A stretch of 64,000 bases of DNA, taken from Yinghuangia sp035454725 (GTDB lineage Bacteria > Actinomycetota > Actinomycetes > Streptomycetales > Streptomycetaceae). Shown here piece by piece: positions 16,514 to 25,028 of the stretch. Each line of letters starts with the position of its first letter. The first letter of the stretch is position 1. Under the pieces are notes generated by a model. The model ran no database searches. It was not told the DNA's origin and saw nothing but the letters and a program-made list of their open reading frames with translations. The translations under genes and the position numbers were made by a program. Location: contig NZ_JBPKBI010000021.1 in NCBI RefSeq assembly GCF_051388935.1, positions 1-64,000 on the forward strand. The letters run 5' to 3'.

Positions 16514-17704
16514 TCACGCTGCGGCGGACAGGCCCATCAGGTCGAACATGTTGTCCGACATGATCTTTCTCGTCGATGCCTCGGACAGGCCGCCGAGTTC
16601 GCCGCGCCACGACAGCGGGTCGGCGAGGCCCTCGGGGTGCGGGTAGTCCGATCCGAAGCACACGCGGTCGACGCCGACGAGGTCGATCAAGCCGAGCGTG
16701 GAGTCCTCCCAGAACGGGTTGACCCACACGTTGCGGGTGAAGATGTCGCGGGGGTGCTGGGGGAACTCCTGCGGCATCTTCTTGTACGCACGGTCGAGGT
16801 TGCGGAGCAGCGGGCCGACCCAGCTTCCGCCGTTCTCCACGCTGAGGAGCTTGACCCGCGGGAAGCGGGTGAGCATGCCGTGGCAGACGGCGGACGCGAA
16901 GGTGTCGTGGATGACGCGTCCTCCGTCGATCACCTCGGGGAAGGTCTTGGGGCGGAAGGCGACGTACTCGGAACCGCCGCTGCCCTCCCAGGTGTTGACG
17001 TACTCCTGGAACCCGGAGTCAGAGGCGTGCAGGGCGACGACTATGCCTGATTCCTGGACCCGGGCCCAGAACGGGTCGAAGTCGGGGAGGAACGGCGACC
17101 GTGTGCCGCGCAGCCCGCTTATCGGTCCGGGGCGCATGAGCACGGCCTTCGCGCCGCGGTCGACGACCCTGTCGAGTTCGGCGATTCCTTCGTCGAGCAC
17201 GCACGGGTTGACGATCGGCGTCGCGAAGATGCGGCCGTCGTAGTCGTACTTCCACTCGTCGTACAGCCATTCGTTGAACGCGCGGATCGCCACCTGGATG
17301 AGGTACGGGTCGTCGCGGAGGCGCTCCTCGATCAGGCTCGCGAGCGTCGGGAACATCAGGGCCTTGGCGATGCCCTGCTCGTCGAGCAGAGCCATGCGCG
17401 GTTCGGGGGCGCGGAAGGCCGGGATGGACCGCATCGGCTCGCCGGTCAGTTCCCGCAGCGTCTTCCCCTCGGGATTGTCGCCGCTGTAGAACGCCATATG
17501 GGCGCCGGGGCGGGCCACCACGTCGAAGGTCGGGTTCGGGATGAACTCGGTGATGGTGTTGCGGACGACGAGCTTCTTGCGCCCGTTGACGTCCACGAAG
17601 CGGAACAGTTTGCGGTGCCGCTCGGGGAGGTGGCGGGTGAACGCGTCGGCGGTTTCGTAGAGGTGGTTGTCGGCATCGAAAACCGGGAAGTCGAGGCTAA
17701 ACAT
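16514..17704 (-). CDS. Amidohydrolase-family (amidohydrolase_2) metal-dependent hydrolase or decarboxylase
   Basis: 396 residues with the TIM-barrel amidohydrolase_2 pattern: FDADNHLYE near residue 9 (a DxNH variant of the usual HxH metal site), YDYDGRIFATPIVNP, VVALHASDSG, LLSVENGGSW and FGSDYPHPEG near the end, which supplies the last metal-binding Asp. Relatives hydrolyse or decarboxylate acids such as hydroxybenzoates. The ATG at 17704 has no Shine-Dalgarno site and sits just downstream of a promoter-like sequence, so the mRNA is probably leaderless. Its neighbours are acyl-CoA genes, so it may feed that pathway (inference). Confidence 0.88.
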   Translation of the reverse strand: MFSLDFPVFDADNHLYETADAFTRHLPERHRKLFRFVDVNGRKKLVVRNTITEFIPNPTFDVVARPGAHMAFYSGDNPEGKTLRELTGEPMRSIPAFRAPEPRMALLDEQGIAKALMFPTLASLIEERLRDDPYLIQVAIRAFNEWLYDEWKYDYDGRIFATPIVNPCVLDEGIAELDRVVDRGAKAVLMRPGPISGLRGTRSPFLPDFDPFWARVQESGIVVALHASDSGFQEYVNTWEGSGGSEYVAFRPKTFPEVIDGGRVIHDTFASAVCHGMLTRFPRVKLLSVENGGSWVGPLLRNLDRAYKKMPQEFPQHPRDIFTRNVWVNPFWEDSTLGLIDLVGVDRVCFGSDYPHPEGLADPLSWRGELGGLSEASTRKIMSDNMFDLMGLSAAA

Positions 17705-17710
17705 ATATAT

Positions 17711-17739
17711 CTTTTAGCATCGGCGGCGGTGGTGGACAA
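17711..17739 (-). promoter_or_regulatory. Probable leaderless promoter of the amidohydrolase gene
   Basis: On the minus strand TTGTCC (17734-17739) is followed, after 17 bp, by TAAAAG (17711-17716), and the ATG of the gene (17702-17704) comes six bases later, where transcription would begin. No ribosome site is present. The -10 match is imperfect. Confidence 0.55.
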
Positions 17740-17847
17740 CAGCGAAGGCCCGCCTGCGCGCCCGGCCCGGTCGCGGGGTGCGGGCGTGGCATTCTCCGGC
17801 GACCGGGCTGCCGGCGGCGGCGCCGCAAACGCGGGTGGGTCCGGTCG

Positions 17848-18741
17848 TCAGTCGGAGCCGTTCGTCGACGTGGAGGGCGACTTCGGGTCCGCCACGTGGA
17901 AGTGGGCGTCGCGGAGTTCGAAGGCGCGCTTGGTGCCGTGCTGGGCACGCGTCTTGACGAAGTTGAACTCGTCGTCCTCGAAGCGCAGGTTCGTCCCGAA
18001 GGCGTGGAACAGGTAGCTCGCCACCTCCTCGCCCTGGTAGCCCTGGAGTTGTTCGACGAGCCGGAACGCCTCCTTGGCGATGGCGATTCCGTCGGCCGGC
18101 ATCTTGGCGACCTTGTGCGCCCACCAGTCGGCGCGGGCCGCGACGTCGGCGTCGTCGATCACCTCCGTGAAGACCGCGAGGTGCGCGAGATCCCGGGCCG
18201 GCACGATGTCGCCGGTCAGCAGGAGGCGCCGGGCGACGACCGGGCCGAGCCGGTAGAAGAACATGTGGAGCGATCCGAGCGCGGGGCCGAGGAAGCGGGT
18301 CGCGGGCATCCCGACGGACGTGTCGCCGGCAACCACGGAGATGTCGGACATCAGGGCGAGTTCGAACCCGCCGCCGAGGGCGTACCCGCGCACTTCGGCG
18401 ACGGTGGCCTTCGGGTAGCCGAGGAAGTTGTGGTACAGCGTGAAGGTTTTGCGGTCGACCGCGAGACGCCGGCGCTGGCTGGGGCGCCGCCGGTCGGGCT
18501 TCGCGCCGGCCCCGTACCAGGAGTACGCGCCGGCCATGTCGGCGCCGGCGCTGAAGACGCCCTCGCTGCCGCGCAGGTGGACCACCTTGATGGCGTCGTC
18601 GTCCGCGAGTTCGTCCAGGTGGGCGCCGAGTTGGTTCCGCATCGCCTGGTCGTAGCTGTTGCGGCGCGCGGGGTTGTCGAGCGTGAGACGGGCGATGCCC
18701 GTCTCCTCGTCGCGTTCGAGGAGCACACGACCTTCGGCCAT
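17848..18741 (-). CDS. Crotonase-fold protein (enoyl-CoA hydratase/isomerase family)
   Basis: 297 residues. The oxyanion-hole strand GVFSAGADMAGAYS and the core GYALGGGFELALMSD are intact, so one catalytic Glu (the 144 position of rat enoyl-CoA hydratase) is kept. The second (164 position) is replaced: VGMPATRFLGPALGS has Ala where PE is usual. It may therefore be an isomerase, hydrolase or other crotonase rather than a simple hydratase. The C-terminal extension of about 40 residues is unusual. Start is ATG 18741 with AGAGG upstream. It lies 143 bp downstream of the amidohydrolase start on the same strand. Confidence 0.88.
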   Translation of the reverse strand: MAEGRVLLERDEETGIARLTLDNPARRNSYDQAMRNQLGAHLDELADDDAIKVVHLRGSEGVFSAGADMAGAYSWYGAGAKPDRRRPSQRRRLAVDRKTFTLYHNFLGYPKATVAEVRGYALGGGFELALMSDISVVAGDTSVGMPATRFLGPALGSLHMFFYRLGPVVARRLLLTGDIVPARDLAHLAVFTEVIDDADVAARADWWAHKVAKMPADGIAIAKEAFRLVEQLQGYQGEEVASYLFHAFGTNLRFEDDEFNFVKTRAQHGTKRAFELRDAHFHVADPKSPSTSTNGSD

Positions 18742-18802
18742 GGGTGAACCTCTTCCCGTGTGTGGTCCGTGCACCATTGCGCGGCCCGTCGGCGTGGAGC
18801 AG

Positions 18803-18818
18803 CATATACCTCTATATG
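18803..18818. promoter_or_regulatory. AT-rich palindrome upstream of the crotonase gene
   Basis: CATATA (18803-18808) and TATATG (18813-18818), perfect, with a 4-base spacer. It lies 62 bp before the crotonase gene at 18741 and may be its promoter or an operator. Its complement contains AAACATATA, also found at the amidohydrolase start near 17700. Confidence 0.5.
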
Positions 18819-19030
18819 TTTGCTGGGGTTGGCGAAGCTGTCCAGCGAACGGCCCTGTCGGGCGTCGTTGAGAAACGCGGGGAGGACGCATGCAGGGGCT
18901 CCCTCGGCCATGCGCGGTCGCTCGGCCTCGGGGCGACGGGCCGATCCGCTGCGTGCTTGCGTCGGCCTGGCAAGGCTCGTACTTCACCGGAGCGGACATC
19001 CCTCGGACTTGACCAGACGGGAACAGGCCC

Positions 19031-19822
19031 ATGACGAACGTCATTTACGAAGTCGCCGACAGCGTGGCGGTCATGACCCTCAACCGGCCGGAGGCCGCCA
19101 ACGCGCAGAACCGGGCGCTGCTCGACGAACTCGACGCGGCATGGCGGGAGGCCGAAGCGGACGACCAGGTACGGGTGATCGTGCTGCGCGCCAATGGACG
19201 CCACTTCTCCGCCGGCCACGACCTCAAGGACCGGTGGCCGGCCCCGGAGCCGGTCACCCTGGAGTGGATCTACAACGCGGAGGCACAGCGGTTCCTCGGC
19301 TACGCGCTGAGGTGGCGCAACATCCCCAAGCCGTCGATCGCGGCGGTGCAGGGCAAGTGCATCGCCGCCGGGCTGATGCTGTGCTGGCCGTGCGACCTGA
19401 TCGTCGCCGCCGAGAACGCCGAGTTCTCCGACCCGGTCGCGCTCATGGGCATCGGAGGGGTGGAATACCACGGCCACACTTGGGAGTTCGGGGCCCGCAA
19501 GGCCAAGGAGATCCTGTTCACCGGCGGTTCGATCACCGCGGAGGAGGCCGCCCGCTGCGGCATGGTCAACCACGTCGTCCCGCTCGACGAACTCGACGAC
19601 AAGGCTGAGGAGCTTGCCCGCCGGATCGCCCGCATGCCTCCGTTCGCCCTGCGCCAGGTCAAGCGTGCCGTCAACCAGACCCTCGACGTGCAGGGCTTTC
19701 ACGCCGCGATTCAGTCGGCGTTCGACATCCACCAGACGGGGCACGGCAACGCGCTCAGCGTGAGCGGCAGCGCGATGCTGACGTGGCTGGACGGGATGAA
19801 GGACAAGCTCAAGTCGGAGTGA
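19031..19822 (+). CDS. Crotonase-fold protein (enoyl-CoA hydratase family), atypical active site
   Basis: 263 residues. The family elements are present: VMTLNRPEAANAQN, HFSAGHDLKDRW, GKCIAAGLMLCWPCD and a normal C-terminal helical part. Both catalytic Glu positions differ: Met where Glu144 of the rat enzyme lies and Val at the 164 position. The catalysed reaction is therefore uncertain. Start is ATG 19031. It is transcribed divergently from the crotonase gene at 18741, and its promoter must lie within the 290 bp between them. Confidence 0.88.
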   Translation: MTNVIYEVADSVAVMTLNRPEAANAQNRALLDELDAAWREAEADDQVRVIVLRANGRHFSAGHDLKDRWPAPEPVTLEWIYNAEAQRFLGYALRWRNIPKPSIAAVQGKCIAAGLMLCWPCDLIVAAENAEFSDPVALMGIGGVEYHGHTWEFGARKAKEILFTGGSITAEEAARCGMVNHVVPLDELDDKAEELARRIARMPPFALRQVKRAVNQTLDVQGFHAAIQSAFDIHQTGHGNALSVSGSAMLTWLDGMKDKLKSE

Positions 19823-20070
19823 GCGGACCGTTTCCGGCGACGCAAGACGCGGGCACCCGGGGGACGGTGTGTCGCGCCGGCCGGACCACGGCGGCCCGCC
19901 GCGTTCGGGATACCGGTCGGCTGCGGCGGTCACGGCGAGCGGCGGCTTGCGACGCCAGGGGGGCCGGGTGGCCGGCGTCGTTCGCAGGGTGGGCGACGGG
20001 ATGTGTCCGGGACGGCCCCGGCGAACCGGTCGGGCCGGTGGTGTCCGCGACCTTTGGTGAACGCGTCCGA

Positions 20071-20853
20071 TCAGTGGTGCTGCATAAGGTCGATGACCGT
20101 CTTCGCGCGCTGCGCGAGCATGACACGACCGACGACGTCCATGTGTTCGGCCCAGTGCTTCTCGGCGGATTCGGCATCGCCGTTCTCGATCAGGGTGGCC
20201 AGGCGGGCTTGGGAGCGGAGGCCTCGGGCGCGGGTGGCCGCCGCTGTGGGCTCCTCGCCGACGGAGGTGCCGGTCTGGCTGACGGCGGCGACGGCTCGGG
20301 CGACGATCTCGTTGAGCATTTCGGCGACGATGCCGAGGGTCTGGTTGCCGGCGAGTTCGACGAGGCGGGAGTGGAAGCGGGAGTTGGCCCGGCCGAAGGC
20401 CTCGGGGTCGTCGATGGTTTCGAGCTGCGCCGTGATGAGGCGGCGCAGCTCGGCCGCTGCCTCCTTGCGGTCGGGCGACGACGCCACCAGCCGGGCGGCC
20501 GTGGGCTCGATGACCTTGCGCGCGTCGTAGACGTCCGCGAGGGGCACGTTGCGGGCCTGGAGGACGAGGGCCGCGGTACGGGCGGTCATGCGCTCGTCGG
20601 GGCGGTGCGCGATGACGCCGCCGGTGACGCCGCGCTTGACGGAGATCAGACCCTCGGTTTCGAGGATGCGCAAGGCTTCGCGCAGGGAGGGCCGCGAGAC
20701 GCCGAAACGGTTGATCAGGTCCGGCTCGCGCCCAAGGGATTCTCCTTCGGCGAGATCACCGCGCACAATGAGCCGGCGCAGCTCGTCGGCGACCTGCTGG
20801 GGTTTCTCCCGGGGTGCTCCGCGGTGCCGGTTTTCCTTACTGGTGTCGGTCAC
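20071..20853 (-). CDS. FadR-type GntR regulator with FCD domain
   Basis: 260 residues. Winged helix at about residues 18-85 (PQQVADELRRLIVRGDLAEG ... FGVSRPSLREALRILETEGL ... RGVTGGVI) followed by an all-helical FCD ligand domain (VYDARKVIEPTAARLVAS ... FHSRLVELAGN ... HMDVVGRVM). The FCD pocket often binds a metal and a carboxylate or acyl group. Start GTG 20853 has GGAGGAG ten bases upstream; an earlier in-frame ATG at 20919 would add an unlikely Arg-rich tail. It is divergent from the eight-gene acyl-CoA operon beginning at 21134, so it is the likely regulator of that operon. Confidence 0.92.
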   Translation of the reverse strand: MTDTSKENRHRGAPREKPQQVADELRRLIVRGDLAEGESLGREPDLINRFGVSRPSLREALRILETEGLISVKRGVTGGVIAHRPDERMTARTAALVLQARNVPLADVYDARKVIEPTAARLVASSPDRKEAAAELRRLITAQLETIDDPEAFGRANSRFHSRLVELAGNQTLGIVAEMLNEIVARAVAAVSQTGTSVGEEPTAAATRARGLRSQARLATLIENGDAESAEKHWAEHMDVVGRVMLAQRAKTVIDLMQHH

Positions 20854-21133
20854 CTGTCCGGTTCTCCTCCGCTGGCGCCGTAAGGGCGGAAACCTCAACA
20901 CTTTAACATCAACCGTCACTCGCCGTGAGGACCGGAATCTCGGTGAACTTGCCAGGTCCGAGCCGGGTGAAGCGACTGCGGGGGAGTAGGTTCCGCGGTG
21001 ACGATACGGCCCGCTCTCCCGTGGGGTGATTGATACCTGTAGACGTTTATCCTCGGGGCAGTATTATGCAAGACGGTCGTGCGCGGGTGGCACGGCCGAC
21101 CGCAGGAATCACGCCCAGGGCAAAGGTTGGTCC

Positions 21134-21940
21134 ATGAGCGTTGACGCAGAGACAGGCGTGGTTCTCGTTCGGGACAACGGTGTTCTTCACATCGGTCTGA
21201 ACCGTCCCCACCGCAAGAACGCCCTCGACGCCACCGCGGTCCGCACGATCATCGAGGCCCTGGAAGCTGCTGCCGTCGACGACGAGCTGAGGGTGGTCGT
21301 CATCGAGGGCAGCGGCGGCCACTTCTGCTCCGGCGCGGACTGGGTGGCGTCCAACACGGGCGAGCGACGCCGACCGCGCACCGGCAGCGTGCAACGGCGT
21401 ACGGCACTCCAGGCGCACCGGCTGATCCAACTCGTCACCGAGGTGCAACTCCCTGTTGTGTGCGTCGTGACCGGCTACGCCGCCGGCCTGGGCTGCCAAT
21501 TGGCGCTCGCCGCCGACTTCACGATCGCCGCGGAGTCCGCGCGCATCTGGGAGCCGTTCCTGGACCGCGGCTTCAGCCCCGACAGCGGCGCCACGTGGCT
21601 GCTGCCCCGGCTGGTCGGCATCGCCCGGGCGAAGGAACTGCTCATGCTCGGCCGCGAGTTGTCCGGTACCGAAGCCGAGGCATGGGGACTCATCCACCGG
21701 GCGGTGCCCGACGCGCAACTCACGGCGACCGCCGACGAGTTGGTCGCGAAACTCGGCAGCGCGGCCACGGTCGCGATGGGACTGACCAAGCGGGCGGTCA
21801 ACAGAGGACTGGAGCTGGGTTTGGTGGAAGCGATGGAGCACGAGGCGTACGCGTTCGAACTGTCGTCGCGTACCGCCGACTTCAAGGAAGGGCTCGCCGC
21901 GTTCAAGGAGCGCAGGGTCCCCCGATTCGAGGGGCGGTAG
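21134..21940 (+). CDS. Crotonase-fold protein, PaaG-like isomerase type
   Basis: 268 residues. LNRPHRKNALDATAVRTII and HFCSGADW form the oxyanion strand; GYAAGLGCQLALAAD has Gln where the first catalytic Glu usually is, and DRGFSPDSGATWLLPRLVG carries the Asp found in PaaG-type and other double-bond isomerases. A ring- or double-bond isomerase is therefore more likely than a hydratase. Start is ATG 21134, first gene of the operon; the next gene starts 9 bp after its stop. Confidence 0.88.
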   Translation: MSVDAETGVVLVRDNGVLHIGLNRPHRKNALDATAVRTIIEALEAAAVDDELRVVVIEGSGGHFCSGADWVASNTGERRRPRTGSVQRRTALQAHRLIQLVTEVQLPVVCVVTGYAAGLGCQLALAADFTIAAESARIWEPFLDRGFSPDSGATWLLPRLVGIARAKELLMLGRELSGTEAEAWGLIHRAVPDAQLTATADELVAKLGSAATVAMGLTKRAVNRGLELGLVEAMEHEAYAFELSSRTADFKEGLAAFKERRVPRFEGR

Positions 21941-21949
21941 ACGACGCGC

Positions 21950-22753
21950 ATGCGATTCGAGACGATCCTCTACGACGTGGACGACCGCGTCGCCACCGTC
22001 ATGTTCAACCGGCCCGACAAGCTCAACGCCGTCAGCCCGCTCATGGCCCGCGAGTTGCGGCAGGCGTACGCCGCCGCCGAGGCCGACGACGACGTGTGGC
22101 TCATCCTCGTTACCGGCAAAGGCCGCGCGTTCTGCGCCGGAGCGGACGTCGGGGAGATCCCGGACGACGGGCGCGTGGTCTACGAGGAGCCGTACCTGTC
22201 GACGCACGCCCAGTGGGAGGCCCCGCAGGAAGCCACGCCCCCGTTCCGGACCATGACCAAGCCGGTGCTGACCGCCGTCAACGGGCTGTGTGCGGGAGCG
22301 GGCCTGGACCTGGTGACGACCGGCGACATCACCGTCGCCTCGGAGCGGGCCGAGTTCTTCGACCCGCACGTGAGCATCGGTCTTGTCTCCGGCCGGGAAG
22401 CCGTCCGGCTGGCCCGCGTGCTGCCGCCGAACATCGCGATGCGTGTCGCGCTGACCGGCCGTCACGAGCGTCTGAGCGCGCAACGCGCCTACGACCTGGG
22501 CATGATCTCCGAGGTCGTGCCGCACGACGAGCTCATGCCCCGCGCACGCGAACTCGCCGCCCTGATCAACCGCAACGCGCCGCTCGCCGTGCGCGGCACC
22601 CGTCTCGCGATCCGCAAGAGCCTGGATCTGCCGCTGCACGACGCCGAGATCCTGGCCGAGGCCTTCCGCGAACGCGTTGTCCGCACCGACGACGCCCGGG
22701 AAGGCCCCACGGCGTTCCTGGAGAAGCGCGAGCCGAAATGGCAGTGCCGATGA
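21950..22753 (+). CDS. Crotonase-fold protein, atypical active site
   Basis: 267 residues. FNRPDKLNAVSPLMAREL, AFCAGADVGEIP and GLCAGAGLDLVTTGD are clear. The first catalytic Glu is replaced by Asp. At the second position the strand reads FFDPHVSIGLVSG, with His in place of Glu. The next gene has the same FFDxHV pattern, so these two are closer to each other than to the other three. Start is ATG 21950, nine bases after the previous stop. The stop overlaps the next ATG (ATGA). Confidence 0.87.
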   Translation: MRFETILYDVDDRVATVMFNRPDKLNAVSPLMARELRQAYAAAEADDDVWLILVTGKGRAFCAGADVGEIPDDGRVVYEEPYLSTHAQWEAPQEATPPFRTMTKPVLTAVNGLCAGAGLDLVTTGDITVASERAEFFDPHVSIGLVSGREAVRLARVLPPNIAMRVALTGRHERLSAQRAYDLGMISEVVPHDELMPRARELAALINRNAPLAVRGTRLAIRKSLDLPLHDAEILAEAFRERVVRTDDAREGPTAFLEKREPKWQCR

Positions 22754-23526
22754 CCGCCGCCTACTCGACGATCAAGTACGAGACGACACCCGACCGCGTC
22801 GCCACCATCACCCTTCACCGGCCGGAAGCCCTCAACGCGTTCGACCGGCGGATGTGCGAGGAGATCCGCGACGCGTGGCACCGCGTCAAGGGTGATCCCG
22901 ACGTCCATGCCGTCGTCCTCCGCGCCTCCGGCGACCGCGCGTTCTGCGCCGGACTCGACGTGAGGAAGCCGTACGGACAGCCCGACGACGTGTGGAACCA
23001 CGAGGACCCCGGCGAACTGCTCAGCCCCAAATGGCAGAAGTGCTGGAAGCCCGTCGTGTGCGCCGTGCAGGGCATCTGCACCGCCGGGGCGTTCTACTTC
23101 GTCAACGAGGCCGACATCGTCATCTGCTCCGACAACGCCACCTTCTTCGACTCGCACGTCACCCACGGCCGGGTCTGCGCGGTCGAGCCCATCGGCCTGA
23201 TGCGCCGCATCGGACTCGGCGACACTCTCCGTATAGCCCTGATGGGCAACGACGAACGGGTGTCGGCCGAGACGGCGCTGCGGATCGGTCTGGTCACCGA
23301 GATCGTCGAACCCGCCCGGCTGTGGGAGCGGGCCCACGAGATCGCCGCGGGCATCGCGAGCAAACCGTCGGCCGCGACCCAGGGCACCGTGCGCGCGATC
23401 TGGGAGTCACTCGACCGCCCCTACCGCGCCGCGATGGAGCAGTCGCTCATCTACACCCGGCTGGGCAACCCCATCGGGATGGCCGAAGCCGACACCACCC
23501 CGAAACAGCCCTGGAGGCTCCGGTAA
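22750..23526 (+). CDS. Crotonase-fold protein, atypical active site
   Basis: 258 residues. LHRPEALNAFDRRMCEE and AFCAGLDVRKPYG are the family's first motifs. The core region GICTAGAFYFVNEAD has Tyr at the first Glu position, and FFDSHVTHGRVCAVEP has His at the second, so both standard catalytic acids are gone. Start is ATG 22750, overlapping the previous stop; ATG 22738 is also in frame. The stop overlaps the next start (TAATG). Confidence 0.87.
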   Translation: MTAAYSTIKYETTPDRVATITLHRPEALNAFDRRMCEEIRDAWHRVKGDPDVHAVVLRASGDRAFCAGLDVRKPYGQPDDVWNHEDPGELLSPKWQKCWKPVVCAVQGICTAGAFYFVNEADIVICSDNATFFDSHVTHGRVCAVEPIGLMRRIGLGDTLRIALMGNDERVSAETALRIGLVTEIVEPARLWERAHEIAAGIASKPSAATQGTVRAIWESLDRPYRAAMEQSLIYTRLGNPIGMAEADTTPKQPWRLR

Positions 23527-25028
23527 TGGACGTCCTCACCCACCCGCTGGGCCGGCGCATCGCCGACGTCACCGCGATCGACCCGGCTGCCCCCGCCGTC
23601 GAGTATCAGGGCACCTGGCACACCTGGGGCGAGATCGGGGCGGCTGCCGAGGCGATCGCCGACCGGCTCCCCCCGGCCGCGCGGGTCGGCGTGCTGTTGC
23701 GCAACCGGCCGCTGTCGGTGGCTCACGTGCTCGGCGTCCTGCGCGCCGGAGCCTGCGTCGTGACCATCAACCCCGGACGCGGCGCCGAACGCGTCCGCGA
23801 CGACATCGCGTCCCTCAAGCTGCCGTTCGTCGTCGGCGACACCGCCGACCTGGAGACCCTGGTCCCGCCGGGATACCCCGCGACCGTGCTCGGCTCCCGC
23901 GACCTCGGCGCACCCGTGGAGGTGACGCCCGGCGACCCCCGGGACGCCGACGCGGCGAGGCCGGACGTCGCCGTGCAGATGCTCACCAGCGGAACCACCG
24001 GGCCGCCCAAGCGCATCGACCTCACCTACCCGACCCTGACCAGGGTGCTGGCCGGAGCCAAGCACTACGAGTCCAACCAGGACGCGACCGTGCGGCTGCG
24101 CAAGGGCGTCGCGATCGTCAACTCGCCGCTCGTCCACCTCGGCGGGCTGTTCCGCGTCCTGCAATGCGTCAGCGACGGCCGGTCCTTCGCGCTGCTGGAG
24201 CGGTTCACCGTCGAGGACTGGGCCGACGCCGTACGACGACACCGACCGGCGACCGTGAGCCTGGTTCCCGCCGCGCTGCGCATGGTGCTGGAGGCCGACC
24301 TCGACCCCGCCGACCTGTCGAGCGTGCGGTCCGTCATCTGCGGCACCGCCCCACTGTCGCCCGACGACGCCGACGCGTTCACCGCGAAGTACGGCGTCCG
24401 CGTACTGATTTCGTACGCCGCGACCGAGTTCGGCGGCGGTGTCGCCGGATGGAACCTCGCCGACCACCACAAGTACTGGTCGGCCAAACGCGGCAGCGTC
24501 GGCCGCGCCCACGCCGGTTGCGAACTGCGCGTCGTCGACCCCGACACCGGAGAACCACGCCCGGCGGACCAGGAAGGCGTGTTGGAGGTCAAGGCGGCCC
24601 AACTTGCTACCGCCGACGGGTGGTTGCGTACGACCGACCTCGCGCGCCTCGACGCCGACGGATTCCTGTGGATCCTCGGCCGCGCCGACCAGGCCATCAT
24701 CCGAGGCGGATTCAAGATCCTGCCGGACGACGTCCGCGCCGCGCTCGAACGCCATCCGGCCGTCCGCGCCGCCGCCGTCATCGGCCGCCCCGATCGGCGG
24801 CTCGGCGCCGTACCGGTCGCCGCGGTCGAACTGCGCCCCGCCGACGAGCCGGTGACGCCCGACGACCTGCTCGCGCACGCCACCGAAACCCTCGCGCGCT
24901 ACGAACTCCCGGTCGAAATCCGCATCGTCGACCGGCTGCCCCGCACCCCGTCGGCCAAGGTCGACGTCGCGGCCGTCAGCGTGCTGTGGGACGAGTTGAA
25001 CGAACGGGACGGAACGGGGGAGCGGTGA
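23526..25028 (+). CDS. AMP-forming acyl-CoA synthetase (ANL superfamily)
   Basis: 500 residues. AMP-binding P-loop LTSGTTGPPKRID, the A5-like VLISYAATEFGGG region, A7-A8 LRTTDLARLDADGFLWILGR and GGFKI, and the C-terminal catalytic-lysine motif RTPSAKVD are all present, so the protein looks fully active. It would activate a carboxylic acid as the CoA thioester at the start of the pathway. Substrate unknown. Starts directly on the previous stop (TAATG) and overlaps the next gene by 4 bp. Confidence 0.92.
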   Translation: MDVLTHPLGRRIADVTAIDPAAPAVEYQGTWHTWGEIGAAAEAIADRLPPAARVGVLLRNRPLSVAHVLGVLRAGACVVTINPGRGAERVRDDIASLKLPFVVGDTADLETLVPPGYPATVLGSRDLGAPVEVTPGDPRDADAARPDVAVQMLTSGTTGPPKRIDLTYPTLTRVLAGAKHYESNQDATVRLRKGVAIVNSPLVHLGGLFRVLQCVSDGRSFALLERFTVEDWADAVRRHRPATVSLVPAALRMVLEADLDPADLSSVRSVICGTAPLSPDDADAFTAKYGVRVLISYAATEFGGGVAGWNLADHHKYWSAKRGSVGRAHAGCELRVVDPDTGEPRPADQEGVLEVKAAQLATADGWLRTTDLARLDADGFLWILGRADQAIIRGGFKILPDDVRAALERHPAVRAAAVIGRPDRRLGAVPVAAVELRPADEPVTPDDLLAHATETLARYELPVEIRIVDRLPRTPSAKVDVAAVSVLWDELNERDGTGER

